Source: VXNE01 sp965205735 (GTDB lineage: Bacteria > Pseudomonadota > Gammaproteobacteria > Pseudomonadales > Azotimanducaceae). Taken from it: 64,000 nucleotides of DNA. Shown here in pieces: positions 8,372-17,209 of the stretch (position 1 is the stretch's first letter; every line of letters starts with the position of its first letter). Made by a program: the position numbers and the translations under genes. The stretch spans positions 2,418,001 to 2,482,000 of the forward strand of contig OZ242179.1 in assembly GCA_965205735.1 (NCBI GenBank), written 5' to 3'. A model generated the notes under the pieces. It did no database searches and had not been told where the DNA came from. It was given only the letters and a program-made list of their open reading frames with translations.

Positions 8372-8946
8372 TGGCCGATGCCCCGCAGACCGTAGAAAGC
8401 GAGCGACATGATGCCGACGGTGATCAGGGCCACCGGAGTGCCCTGCAAGGCGGGCGCTATCGCCTCCATTTCGAAGCGCTCGCGCAAGGCAGCGAAGCAG
8501 ACGATCACGACGGAAAAGCCAAAAGCCGCGCCGAGCGCCACGGCGATGGTCTGCAGCAAGCTCGCGCCGCTGTCGGTGACGATCAGGGCCACGCCGAGCA
8601 CTGCGCAGTTCGAGGTGATGAGCGGCAAATAGACGCCGAGCAGTTGGTGGAGCAGCGGACTTACGCGCTTGACGAAGGCTTCGGTGAACTGCACGACGCC
8701 GGCGATGGCGACGATGAAGGCGACTATCCTGAGGTAGCCGAGATCCAGCGGCACCAACAGGTAGTGGTGCATCGCGAACGCGGCCAAGCTCGATAGGGTG
8801 AGCACGAACGCCGTCGCGAGACCCATGGGCAAGGCCGTGTCGAACCGGTTCGATACTCCCATGAACGGACACAGCCCGAGGAACTGGACCAGTACGAAGT
8901 TGTTGACCAGCGCGGCCGTGACGAGCAGAAGCAGCAGCTCGCTCAG
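8368..8946 (-). CDS. rnfA: Rnf electron transport complex subunit A, CTG start
   Basis: An integral membrane subunit of Rnf. The first in-frame ATG (8862) would remove the conserved first membrane helix. Upstream the frame continues as [20 protein letters not shown] back to a TAA at 8947-8949, aligning residue for residue with E. coli RsxA ([20 protein letters not shown]). That interval contains no ATG, GTG or TTG. The codon at the position of the family Met is CTG (8946-8944), preceded by GGAGG with 8-base spacing. I therefore place the start at CTG, giving 192 residues, the family length. It begins directly after the metG stop, and the SD lies inside metG. Confidence 0.9.
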   Translation of the reverse strand: [192 protein letters not shown]

Positions 8947-8959
8947 TTAGCGAACCTCC
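8944..8959 (-). promoter_or_regulatory. Shine-Dalgarno and CTG start of rnfA inside the end of metG
   Basis: On the minus strand GGAGG is followed by TTCGCTAA and then CTG. GGAGG and the spacer are the last codons and stop of metG, so rnfA is probably translationally coupled to metG. This site decides the rnfA start. Confidence 0.75.
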
Positions 8960-10986
8960 ATTCCCGGCACGGCGCCATCGTCCGGCGTCACCAGGAATAT
9001 CTCGCGGCCGCCGGAACCCGCAGCGAGAACCATGCCCTCGGAAGTGCCGAAACGCATCTTGCGCGGCGCGAGGTTGGCGACGACGATGGCGTAACGTCCG
9101 ACGAGGCCCGCCGGATCGTACGCCTCCTTGATGCCCGAAAAGACCTCCCGACGATGATCGCCCACATCGAGCGTCAGTTTCAGCAGCTTGTCGGCACCTT
9201 CCACCGGCAGCGCTTCGACGATGCGCGCGACGCGCAGGTCTACCTTGGCGAAGTCCTCGATGCTGATGGAACTTTTATCGGGTCCCCGAACGGGTTCCCG
9301 AACGGGTTTGCTCTCGACCGGAGGCGGTTCATCCTCCTTCGAAGCTTCCACAACACGTTCGACGGCCTTTTTTTCGATGCGCCGGATGAGGGGCTTGAAC
9401 CTGCCGATACGGTGATCGACCAGGGGTGTCGCCGCGTCTTCCCAGGTCATCGGCGGCACGTTGAGGAACGCCTCCGTCCTTTCCGCGAAGGCCGGCAGGA
9501 TCGGCTTCAGATAAAGCGCGATGACGCGAAACAGGTTGATGCCCATGGAGCAGACGTCCTGCACCTCCCCGGCGCGGTCCGCTTGCTTGATGAGACGCCA
9601 CGGTGCGTGGCCATCGATGTAGCGATTCGCCAAGTCGGCCAACGCGGTGATCTCACGTACAGCGCGGCTGACGGCACCGGTGTCGTATAGGCCAGCCAAC
9701 CGCTCCCGCGCGCCGGCAACCTCCTGCCACAAGGCCGCATCGTGGAGCGTCGGCGTCAGCATCGAGTCGAAGTGCCTGTGCAGGAATCCCGCGCACCGGG
9801 ACGCGATATTGACGATCTTGCCCACCAGGTCCGCGTTCACGCGCTGGACGAAGTCATCGAAATTGATATCGATGTCGTCCGTATTCGGCGACAGCTTGGT
9901 CGCAAAGTAGTACCGCAGGTATTCCGGATCGAGGTGGTCAAGGTACGTCGAGGCATTGATGAAGGTGCCTCGCGACTTCGACATCTTCTCGCCGCCCCCG
10001 GTGATGAAGCCGTGCGTATGCACGCGCGTCGGCGTGCGGAAATCCGCCGCCGACAACACCGCGGGCCAGAACAGGGCGTGGAAATTGATGATGTCCTTGC
10101 CAATGAAGTGGTGCACCTCGCAATCGGAGTCGGGACGCCAGAACTCGTCGAAGTCGACGCCCGACCGAGCGCAATAGTCCTTGAAGCTCGCCATGTAGCC
10201 GATGGGTGCATCCATCCAGACGTAGAAGTACTTGCCCTCGGCACCCGGGATCCCGAAGCCGAAATACGGCGCGTCCCGGCTGATATCCCACGGCTTCAAA
10301 CCCTCGTCGAGCCACTCGGCGAGCTTGTTGGCGACCTCCGGCTGAACCGTGCCGCTTCGGGTCCAGGACTTCAGGAAGTCCTCGAACCTGGCCAGATCGA
10401 CGAAGTAGTGCGTCGACCCCTTCAGGATGGGCACGGCCCCCGACAGCACGGAGCGCGGCTCGGAAAGTTCCGTGGCGTCGTAGGTCGCGCCGCACATATC
10501 GCAGTTGTCGCCCGGTTGATCCTGGGCGCCGCAGCGGGGACAGCCGCCACGCACGTAACGGTCGGCAAGAAACAGCCGCGCCTCGGGGTCGTAGAGTTGC
10601 TCTACTTCCTCGGTGAAGATATAGCCCTTCTCTTCGAGTCGCCGGTAAATGAGTTCCGAGTAGTAGCGATTCTCGTCCGAATGCGTGCTGTGAAAGTTGT
10701 CGTGCGCTATGTGAAAGCGGGCGAATTCCGCCGCGTGGGAGGCACGCATCGCTTCGCCCCACTCCTCGGCGGTCATGCCCTCTTCCTCCGCCTTCAGCAT
10801 GGTCGCCGTGCCATGCGCGTCTTCGGCGCAGACGTAGATGCATTGATTGCCGGCGAGACGCTGAAAACGCACCCAGATGTCGGTCTGGATGTGTTCCAGC
10901 AGGTGACCGAGGTGAAGCGGGCCGTTCGCGTAGGGCAATGCGCTGGTGACGAGAATCCGTCGCTGACCGTGAGTCTTCAGCCCCAT
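8947..10986 (-). CDS. metG: Methionyl-tRNA synthetase
   Basis: Charges tRNA-Met with methionine. The 679 residues match the E. coli length. Seen: the class I HIGH motif as HLGH near residue 23, a four-cysteine zinc knuckle CPRCGAQDQPGDNCDMC, KMSKS as GEKMSKSRGTF, and a C-terminal tRNA-binding domain (about residues 575-679) with VDLRVARIVEA and NLAPRKMRFG. The linker before the C-domain carries a short repeat (REPVRGPD) encoded by near-identical 12-base units. I start at ATG 10986 (MGLKTHGQ); the upstream frame is open through a tandem repeat (RHDS) that resembles no MetG sequence. Confidence 0.96.
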   Translation of the reverse strand: MGLKTHGQRRILVTSALPYANGPLHLGHLLEHIQTDIWVRFQRLAGNQCIYVCAEDAHGTATMLKAEEEGMTAEEWGEAMRASHAAEFARFHIAHDNFHSTHSDENRYYSELIYRRLEEKGYIFTEEVEQLYDPEARLFLADRYVRGGCPRCGAQDQPGDNCDMCGATYDATELSEPRSVLSGAVPILKGSTHYFVDLARFEDFLKSWTRSGTVQPEVANKLAEWLDEGLKPWDISRDAPYFGFGIPGAEGKYFYVWMDAPIGYMASFKDYCARSGVDFDEFWRPDSDCEVHHFIGKDIINFHALFWPAVLSAADFRTPTRVHTHGFITGGGEKMSKSRGTFINASTYLDHLDPEYLRYYFATKLSPNTDDIDINFDDFVQRVNADLVGKIVNIASRCAGFLHRHFDSMLTPTLHDAALWQEVAGARERLAGLYDTGAVSRAVREITALADLANRYIDGHAPWRLIKQADRAGEVQDVCSMGINLFRVIALYLKPILPAFAERTEAFLNVPPMTWEDAATPLVDHRIGRFKPLIRRIEKKAVERVVEASKEDEPPPVESKPVREPVRGPDKSSISIEDFAKVDLRVARIVEALPVEGADKLLKLTLDVGDHRREVFSGIKEAYDPAGLVGRYAIVVANLAPRKMRFGTSEGMVLAAGSGGREIFLVTPDDGAVPGMEVR

Positions 10987-11044
10987 GGCTACCCCCGCGA
11001 CGCCAAGCGTTCGCATTGGCTCCAATGTTGGCGAGCGCTTCTTT

Positions 11045-11095
11045 TCATGGAGAGAGTCATGGCGAGAGTCATGGCGAGAGTCATGGCGAGAGCTT
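11045..11095. repeat. 12-bp tandem repeat between metG and apbC
   Basis: About four copies of GAGAGTCATGGC lie in the divergent metG/apbC intergenic region, close to where promoters for both genes should sit. The repeat is readable as RHDS in the metG frame, but metG starts at 10986. Confidence 0.8.
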
Positions 11096-11191
11096 CCAGC
11101 CCCTTCGGCGCTTGGGGGTGCGGGTGCGGCGGGCAATATACCCTATAATCGCTCACCTTTATCGGAGCCGACAGGGCGCGGGGCGCGGAAG

Positions 11192-12238
11192 ATGGCGGCG
11201 AAAGGGCGGTCCCTGGAGACATTCCGGGATCCGATTCTCTCCGCGACCTGGGGTGAGCTGGGCGCGGTGCGGCGTATGGCGAAGCTGGACGGCAAGTGGC
11301 ACGCGCAGGTGCATCTCGGCTACCCGATCAACGGTGTCGAAGGAGACTACGCGCGCGCTGTCTCCGACTGGATCGGCGAAGACACCGTCCTCGACCTCGA
11401 ATTCCGCGCGCCCGAAGCACGAGGCATTCCCGGCGCGAAGAACATCATTGCCGTCGCCTCCGGCAAGGGCGGCGTCGGAAAGTCCACCACCGCAGTCAAT
11501 CTTGCCCTCGCACTGGACCGTATCGGAGCGAAAAGCGGCATTCTCGACGCCGACATCTATGGTCCAAGCCAGGGCATCATGCTCGGGATTGCCGAAGGAC
11601 ATCGGCCCGAGGTGCGGGACGAAAAATTCTTTGTCCCGATCAAGGCGCACGGTATCGAAGCGATGTCCATGAGCATGATGGTGACAAGCAGGACGCCGAT
11701 GGTATGGCGCGGCCCAATGGTTTCAGGGGCCCTGAGACAGCTTCTGGAACAGTCGGCCTGGGGTGATCTGGACTACCTTGTCGTCGATATGCCGCCCGGG
11801 ACCGGCGATATCCAGCTCACCCTGTCCCAGACCGTTCCCGTTGGCGGTGCCGTCATCGTCACCACTCCCCAGGATATCGCGCTGGCGGACGCCAGAAAGG
11901 GCATCGAGATGTTCTCCAAGGTCAACATACCGATCCTCGGGATCGTGGAGAACATGAGCTATTTCGTTTGCGACGGCTGCGGCCAAACTCACCACCTGTT
12001 CGGTGCCGGCGGGGGTGCGCGCGTGGCGGAAGAATATGGCGTCGAACTGCTCGGGGCGCTGCCGCTGACAGCCAGGATACGGGAACAGGCGGACGGCGGT
12101 CGGCCGACCGTCGCCGCCGACCCCGACAGCGACGTCGCCCGGAGCTACATAGACTGCGCGCGCCGCGCCGCCGCCGCGCTGTGGCGCGCCGTGGCATCCC
12201 AGGCTCCGCCGCCCGCCATACGAATGGACGATGCATGA
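11192..12238 (+). CDS. apbC: Mrp/ApbC Fe-S cluster carrier ATPase
   Basis: A P-loop Fe-S scaffold/carrier protein of the Mrp/NBP35 family that delivers clusters to apo-proteins. The 348 residues have an N-terminal MIP18/DUF59-like region (residues 1-75), the deviant Walker A GKGGVGKS near residue 92, DADIYGPSQG, the switch MPPGTGD, and the C-terminal CxxC pair CDGC that binds the cluster between subunits. The ATG at 11192 has a weak GGAAG upstream; the long upstream open frame runs into the tandem repeat and is not used. It overlaps dcd by four bases (ATGA). Its divergence from metG is a conserved gammaproteobacterial arrangement. Confidence 0.95.
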   Translation: MAAKGRSLETFRDPILSATWGELGAVRRMAKLDGKWHAQVHLGYPINGVEGDYARAVSDWIGEDTVLDLEFRAPEARGIPGAKNIIAVASGKGGVGKSTTAVNLALALDRIGAKSGILDADIYGPSQGIMLGIAEGHRPEVRDEKFFVPIKAHGIEAMSMSMMVTSRTPMVWRGPMVSGALRQLLEQSAWGDLDYLVVDMPPGTGDIQLTLSQTVPVGGAVIVTTPQDIALADARKGIEMFSKVNIPILGIVENMSYFVCDGCGQTHHLFGAGGGARVAEEYGVELLGALPLTARIREQADGGRPTVAADPDSDVARSYIDCARRAAAALWRAVASQAPPPAIRMDDA

Positions 12239-12801
12239 GCATCAAGTCCGATCGCTGGATTCGCGGCATGGCGCGCGAACACCGCATGATCGAGCCGTTC
12301 GAACCGCACCAGGTTCGCCGCAGCGACGGCGTTGGCGTCATCTCCTACGGCACCTCCAGTTACGGCTACGATGTCCGTTGCGCCCCCGCGTTCAAGGTGT
12401 TCACCAATATTTTCTCCGCCACCGTGGACCCGAAGGCGTTCGACGAACGCAGTTTCGTGGACGTGAGGAACGATAGCTGCATCGTGCCGCCCAATTCCTT
12501 CGCGCTCGCCAGCACCATCGAATACTTCCGTATCCCGAGGGACGTCCTGACCCTGTGCGTGGGCAAGTCCACGTACGCGCGCTGCGGAATCATTGTCAAC
12601 GTCACGCCCCTGGAACCGGAGTGGGAGGGGCATGTGACGCTCGAGTTTTCCAACACAACCAATCTCCCCGCGAAAATCTATGCGAACGAGGGGGTCGCTC
12701 AACTGTTGTTTTTCCAGTCTGACGAACGTTGCGAAACGAGTTACAAGGATCGTGGCGGGAAATACCAGGGCCAGCTCGGAGTCACCCTGCCGAAGACGTA
12801 A
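12235..12801 (+). CDS. dcd: dCTP deaminase
   Basis: Deaminates dCTP to dUTP for thymidylate synthesis. The 188 residues match the family length. Diagnostic segments are SSYGYDVRCAPAFKVFTN, CVGKSTYARCGI and VTPLEPEWEGHVTLEFSN, the last carrying the catalytic Glu, and the C-terminal KYQGQLGVTLPKT. The start overlaps the apbC stop (ATGA), so the two are translationally coupled. Confidence 0.97.
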   Translation: MSIKSDRWIRGMAREHRMIEPFEPHQVRRSDGVGVISYGTSSYGYDVRCAPAFKVFTNIFSATVDPKAFDERSFVDVRNDSCIVPPNSFALASTIEYFRIPRDVLTLCVGKSTYARCGIIVNVTPLEPEWEGHVTLEFSNTTNLPAKIYANEGVAQLLFFQSDERCETSYKDRGGKYQGQLGVTLPKT

Positions 12802-12813
12802 GCAACACGGCCC

Positions 12814-14631
12814 ATGCCGGGTTGCGAACAAGCGGCGAAATCTCCCATCATTGACATGCAACAACAGCAACAGCGCAATCGCTTGGCGGAAACTCTCGGG
12901 CCGAGAAGGCCAAGCGACCCGAAGCGGTACCTTCTGCTCTTGCTTCCACCGCTTCTGGTCGCGGTCGCCTTGTCCGGCGTACTGATTTTTTTTAGCAGTC
13001 CCGACACCAGGCAGGAGTTGGACGACGACCTGTGCGCGCTCCAACCGGACGAGTCGGCTGGTCGCGCCGTGTTCCTGCTCGACTTCCGCAAACCGCTGGA
13101 CGAAGCGAACCTGTCATTGCCGGGCAAATTGCTGCACGACGTGAGCCTTCGCCTCGGCCGGAACACCGAACTGCGCGTATTCGCCCTCGCGGCGGACCCT
13201 CGAGCGCCTCGGTTTCCACTCGACCGGGTGTGCAAACCCTACAACAACGCCGACTTGCAGATCGGCACCGCCAAGGACCAGAGAAACACGTTGCGGGACT
13301 GCGACGACCTGCCCGCGCAGCTTCCCGCGTCCCTACGCCAGGCCGCAGACCGCTTCTGCTCCCGTCGTGACGCGCTGCAAAACCGCGTCGACGCGTTGGC
13401 GAGAAATCAGCCGGAATTGCCGGTCGCCAACTCCTACCTCATCGAGGCGCTGGAGGATTCCGCCATGGAGTTGTCGGAAGGCTCGGGGCCGCGAACGATC
13501 TATGTATTCTCCGACATGATGCAGCACGCCGCGTGGTACTCCCATCTCGACCTCGAATGGACCGACTGGAACTTCGCGGACTTCACCGCGAACCGCGCGG
13601 TGCAGACGGGACACATGGGCCGGCGTCCGTCGGCGTCGAACCTGGCCGTGCAGATCTACTATTTACCGCGACTCGACCTGACCGAGCACCCGCGGCCGAA
13701 GCGTGCGCACCAGGCATTCTGGCAAGAATATTTCGCCGACGCCCAGTTGACATTCAATGATCAACCACCGTTGCCCGCATATGCGGCGGAACCCCTCATG
13801 GATAGATTGACGCCCGAAGAACTCGCGTCACTGGAGCGCGAGCGAATCGAGAAAGAGCGCGCAGAAGCGGCACGGATGCTCGCGGAAGTACAGCGGGAAA
13901 GGGAGGCGTTGGAAGAGGAGTTGCGCAAGATTGCCGAAAAACGGGCGCGGACCACCGCCGCGCCCAAAGCGCAACCCCAACGGGCGGCGGAGTTGCGCCG
14001 CCAACAGCAATCGCTGGCCGAACAGAGAGAACAACTGGAGGCACTTCAGGCGGAAATAGGCGAGATCGCAGCGGAGGAACCAGCAGAAGTCGAAACGCCG
14101 CCGCCAGCCCAAATCGCCGAACAACGACCCGTTCCAGAGACGGCCGAACCGAGCACCATCGCGAGTGGGCCGACCCTTCCCGAAGCGGTCGTCGCCAGCG
14201 ACGTGCCGGTTGCTGAAGTGGTCGAACGCGATGCTTCCGTGTCCGACGATCCGTCCGACGCCGAGCCTATCGGGCAACTCGCACTGGCAAGCAATCGGTC
14301 CGCCACGACGGATTTGCCCCCATGTGCTGCGACTCTGCTGCCGAAGTTCCTTGCCGAAGCCGCCAGCGACATATACCCGGGACGCCGCCGGATGAACTAT
14401 GGATCGGCCACCATCGCCGTTCGCTACGCGCTGGACGAGCAGGGCGCGACCGTTAACGACGAGATCGCCGTCATCCCCGAGCAATCCAGCGCGGAGCGGC
14501 CCCGGTCTTTCGACCTTTTCTCCCGTTCCGCGACGCACGTGGTCAGAAACTGGGTCTTCGAATTCGGGGACCAAGGCGCATGCCGCAAGCGCCAGGAGCG
14601 GTCAACCAAGTTCCAGTTCCGGTTCAGATGA
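12814..14631 (+). CDS. Membrane-anchored VWA-like / coiled-coil / TonB-C-like protein (unknown)
   Basis: I do not recognise this 605-residue protein as a named family. Seen: a cytoplasmic N-terminus with a Gln run (MQQQQQ), one membrane helix (about residues 45-65), then an exported region. Residues 80-300 look like a von Willebrand A-type fold: a first strand AVFLLDFRKPL and a later TIYVFSDMM. The MIDAS DxSxS is not preserved. Residues 325-420 are a charged coiled coil, followed by a Pro/Glu-rich linker. The last 100 residues resemble a TonB C-terminal domain (TIAVRYALDEQGA...VRNWVFEFGDQGA...FQFRF). This suggests a periplasmic adaptor, by inference only. It follows dcd by 12 bases. Confidence 0.6.
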   Translation: MPGCEQAAKSPIIDMQQQQQRNRLAETLGPRRPSDPKRYLLLLLPPLLVAVALSGVLIFFSSPDTRQELDDDLCALQPDESAGRAVFLLDFRKPLDEANLSLPGKLLHDVSLRLGRNTELRVFALAADPRAPRFPLDRVCKPYNNADLQIGTAKDQRNTLRDCDDLPAQLPASLRQAADRFCSRRDALQNRVDALARNQPELPVANSYLIEALEDSAMELSEGSGPRTIYVFSDMMQHAAWYSHLDLEWTDWNFADFTANRAVQTGHMGRRPSASNLAVQIYYLPRLDLTEHPRPKRAHQAFWQEYFADAQLTFNDQPPLPAYAAEPLMDRLTPEELASLERERIEKERAEAARMLAEVQREREALEEELRKIAEKRARTTAAPKAQPQRAAELRRQQQSLAEQREQLEALQAEIGEIAAEEPAEVETPPPAQIAEQRPVPETAEPSTIASGPTLPEAVVASDVPVAEVVERDASVSDDPSDAEPIGQLALASNRSATTDLPPCAATLLPKFLAEAASDIYPGRRRMNYGSATIAVRYALDEQGATVNDEIAVIPEQSSAERPRSFDLFSRSATHVVRNWVFEFGDQGACRKRQERSTKFQFRFR

Positions 14632-14738
14632 TCCGCGTTCAGCCGGCACCTTCCATGGTCGACGAGAGGGGCATTTGCCGCGTTGGCCTCGATGGCACGA
14701 CGCTCGCCCGATATCTCGCCAAGCCCCTCGTTGGTTGA
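14628..14738 (+). CDS. Possible 36-residue small ORF overlapping the previous stop
   Basis: An ATG overlaps the TGA of the preceding gene (ATGA) and opens 36 codons ending in LARYLAKPLVG. No homology is recognised. The coupling geometry is the only support, so this may be chance. Confidence 0.2.
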   Translation: MIRVQPAPSMVDERGICRVGLDGTTLARYLAKPLVG

Positions 14739-14869
14739 CCGAATGTCACCAGGTTCCAATCAAGATGGCGCAGCGGCAGGAGGTTGCGGATGATCAGCTA
14801 ACGTTGCATCATCCGTCGGCTGCAAATTCGGGCGCTGCGGTCATACGGCGGCGCCCACGGGAGATTGAG

Positions 14870-15805
14870 ATGGATCTGCAAAGCGTTTGCCGAGACGTCA
14901 TGGATGATGTGGACGGCTCCCTGGGATGCGTCCTTACCGATCTTGAAACCGGTTTGCCGCTGGCCGCGGAGTATCGCGCTGGAACGGTCATGAATGCGAA
15001 CACCATCACTCTCGTGTCCTATGTCGGCATCGACTTGTTTCGCGGCAAGCTGGTTCGCAACTTTGAGCGTTCACTGTCGAGGAACCGTGAGGGGTCCGGC
15101 GGATTCGTGCGCGAAGTCCAGATGACGACGAGCAACACCTATCAGTTCATGTCGTCTGTGCCCGGCTGGGAACAGGTGGTCTTCATACTGGTCACGAACA
15201 GGAACGTCAGTCTCGGCATGGGATTGCTGGCGGTTCACGACGCGGTCAGACGCTTCAGGGAAATACCCAGACGCGCATTCGCTCCCGCCGTCAATCCGAC
15301 GTTCCAGCCTCGCGAAGAAGCATCTGAGCCATCAACGCCAACCCTCACCCAGCCATTGGCGCAACGACGCACCGAACCCCAGCGCGACAGCACATTTGAC
15401 GCGCCGGATCAGCGGGAGGCTACCCGCGAGAAGAAGTTTGAAACACCGCAGCCACCGGATGCCGGAAGCGAACCACAGCCAGAACGGCGCGCGGCCTCGC
15501 TCGAGGCTCCCGCCACCCCGGAAAACAGATCCGCGGAACCCGCTACCCCGGACGTCTCGCCGAAGGAACCCGCCGCTACTCCAGCCGAGCCAACGACATC
15601 TGCTGTTGCCGAAACGCCCGAAGCGGCTGCCAAGCCAGCGGAGGAGCCGCACCCAGAGCAAAAGCGGTATTACCGTGGCGTTGCCGTGGGCGGTTCCGAA
15701 GTGGAGAAGAGCACCGCCCCCACTGCCCCGATAGGGCCGCGCGCGAGGATGTTCTTCAAGCGATCCGGTGATGAAAAGAACAAGAACAGAAGGCGACGTT
15801 CATGA
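14870..15805 (+). CDS. Roadblock/LC7-domain protein with long acidic/proline tail
   Basis: A 311-residue protein. Residues 1-135 form a Roadblock/LC7-like domain (MDLQSVCRDVMDDVDG, CVLTDLETGLPLA, SYVGIDLFRGK, TSNTYQFMSSVPG). It is clearly paralogous to the protein at 46554-47078 (LCDGIVDDVDG, ALVDLETGLPLA, TEDTYHFMSVVPG). LC7 domains dimerise and often regulate small GTPases, as in MglB; the partner here is unknown. Residues 140-270 are a low-complexity Ala/Pro/Glu linker, and the last 45 are basic (YRGVAVGGSEVEKS, RARMFFKRSG). I start at ATG 14870 after GGGAGA, matching the paralogue; an open frame extends further upstream. Confidence 0.7.
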   Translation: MDLQSVCRDVMDDVDGSLGCVLTDLETGLPLAAEYRAGTVMNANTITLVSYVGIDLFRGKLVRNFERSLSRNREGSGGFVREVQMTTSNTYQFMSSVPGWEQVVFILVTNRNVSLGMGLLAVHDAVRRFREIPRRAFAPAVNPTFQPREEASEPSTPTLTQPLAQRRTEPQRDSTFDAPDQREATREKKFETPQPPDAGSEPQPERRAASLEAPATPENRSAEPATPDVSPKEPAATPAEPTTSAVAETPEAAAKPAEEPHPEQKRYYRGVAVGGSEVEKSTAPTAPIGPRARMFFKRSGDEKNKNRRRRS

Positions 15806-15904
15806 CACGGTTCAGCGCGGACCGATAACCAGGGATCGCTCCCGGCGACTCGCCACTTTCGACCATTCATCCGCCAAACGGACCAGCCAAGGAAACAAAG
15901 TCGA

Positions 15905-17209
15905 ATGAAATCCATACTTGCGAGGCCCATAGCCGCCGCGGTCCTGATCCTGTTCGCACTCGTCGCTCCCACCGCGTTGGCCGCCGAAACGCCGCCTGGT
16001 CTCGATAGCGGCAATACCGCGTGGATGCTCATGGCGGCCGTGCTTGGTCTCATGATGACCGTGCCCGGCATCGCCATGTTCTACGGGGGCATGGTCCGAC
16101 GCAAGAACATGCTGTCCATCGCCGGTCAGTGTTTCGCCATATGTTGTCTCGTATCCGTGGTGTGGATGATCGTCGGTTACAGTCTCGCGTTCTCCGGCGA
16201 CAACGAGTTCATCGGGAACCTGGATCTGCTGCTTCTCACCAGCCTGGATATGGACCAACTCCGGGGCTCATTTCCCGAGGCGCTGTACGTGGTATTCCAG
16301 CTCGGGTTCGGCGTAGTCAGCGCCGCGCTGATAACCGGCGCCGTCGCCGACCGGATGAAGTTCTCCGTCATGCTCTGGTTCATCGCGCTCTGGTCCATCA
16401 TCGTCTATGCCCCGGTGGTGCATTGGATTTGGGGCGGCGGCTTCCTCAAGGAACAAGGCGTGCTGGACTTCGCCGGCGGCACCATCGTGCACATCAATGC
16501 GGGCGTAGCGGGCCTGGTTGCCTGCCTCATCGTCGGCAAGCGCAAGGGTTACGGCACCGAAAACATGGCACCCCACAATCCGCTCTTCAGCGTCATCGGC
16601 GTGTCGCTGCTATGGATCGGCTGGTTTGGTTTCAGCGCGGGTTCCGCGCTGAGCGCGAGCCACAACGCCGCTCTGGCGATGCTCGTCACTCAGACATCCG
16701 CCGCCGCCGGGGGACTTACCTGGATGCTATATGAGTGGTGGATACTCAAGAAGCCAAGCATCCTCGGCCTTGTCTCCGGCTCCGTCGCGGGGCTTGTCGC
16801 CATCACGCCCGCCGCCGGTTTCGTATCGCCCGCCGGGGCGCTCGCCATCGGCGTATTCGCCGGATTCAGTTGTTGCTGGGCCTGCGCCTGGCTCAAGTAC
16901 AGTCTCGGCTACGACGATGCGCTCGACGTATTCGGCATCCATGGCGTAGGCGGGTTCCTGGGCGCGATACTGACCGGGGTATTCGCTCTCGAAGAGATCG
17001 GCAACGCGCCGGGCGCCTTGCAAGGCAACTTCATGCAGGTCTGGATTCAGCTCGAAGGCGTACTGGCCGTGGGCGCCTGGAGCGCACTTGGCACCATCGT
17101 CATCCTCTACAGCATCAAGTTCTTCACAAGCTTGCGCGTCACCGAAGAGGAGGAGGCAGAAGGGCTCGACTACACCCAACACGGCGAAATGGTCGGCGCC
17201 GACAACTGA
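15905..17209 (+). CDS. amt: Ammonium transporter (Amt/MEP/Rh)
   Basis: An inner-membrane ammonium channel. The 434 residues begin with a signal-like helix (RPIAAAVLILFALVAPTALA). Eleven membrane helices typical of Amt follow, with GIAMFYGGMVRRKNML, VHWIWGGGFL, the conserved Asp segment DFAGGTIVHINAGVAGLV and FGIHGVGGFLGAILTG. An AAGGA-type SD precedes the ATG. No glnK/PII gene is adjacent, although amt is commonly paired with one. The cytoplasmic C-terminal tail, where GlnK would act, is present (LRVTEEEEAEGLDY). Confidence 0.95.
   Translation: MKSILARPIAAAVLILFALVAPTALAAETPPGLDSGNTAWMLMAAVLGLMMTVPGIAMFYGGMVRRKNMLSIAGQCFAICCLVSVVWMIVGYSLAFSGDNEFIGNLDLLLLTSLDMDQLRGSFPEALYVVFQLGFGVVSAALITGAVADRMKFSVMLWFIALWSIIVYAPVVHWIWGGGFLKEQGVLDFAGGTIVHINAGVAGLVACLIVGKRKGYGTENMAPHNPLFSVIGVSLLWIGWFGFSAGSALSASHNAALAMLVTQTSAAAGGLTWMLYEWWILKKPSILGLVSGSVAGLVAITPAAGFVSPAGALAIGVFAGFSCCWACAWLKYSLGYDDALDVFGIHGVGGFLGAILTGVFALEEIGNAPGALQGNFMQVWIQLEGVLAVGAWSALGTIVILYSIKFFTSLRVTEEEEAEGLDYTQHGEMVGADN

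Noticed and set aside
10987..11136. N-terminal extension of MetG through the 12-bp tandem repeat
   Set aside because: MetG homology starts at 10986 and the extension is only RHDS repeats; apbC promoter signals are expected here.
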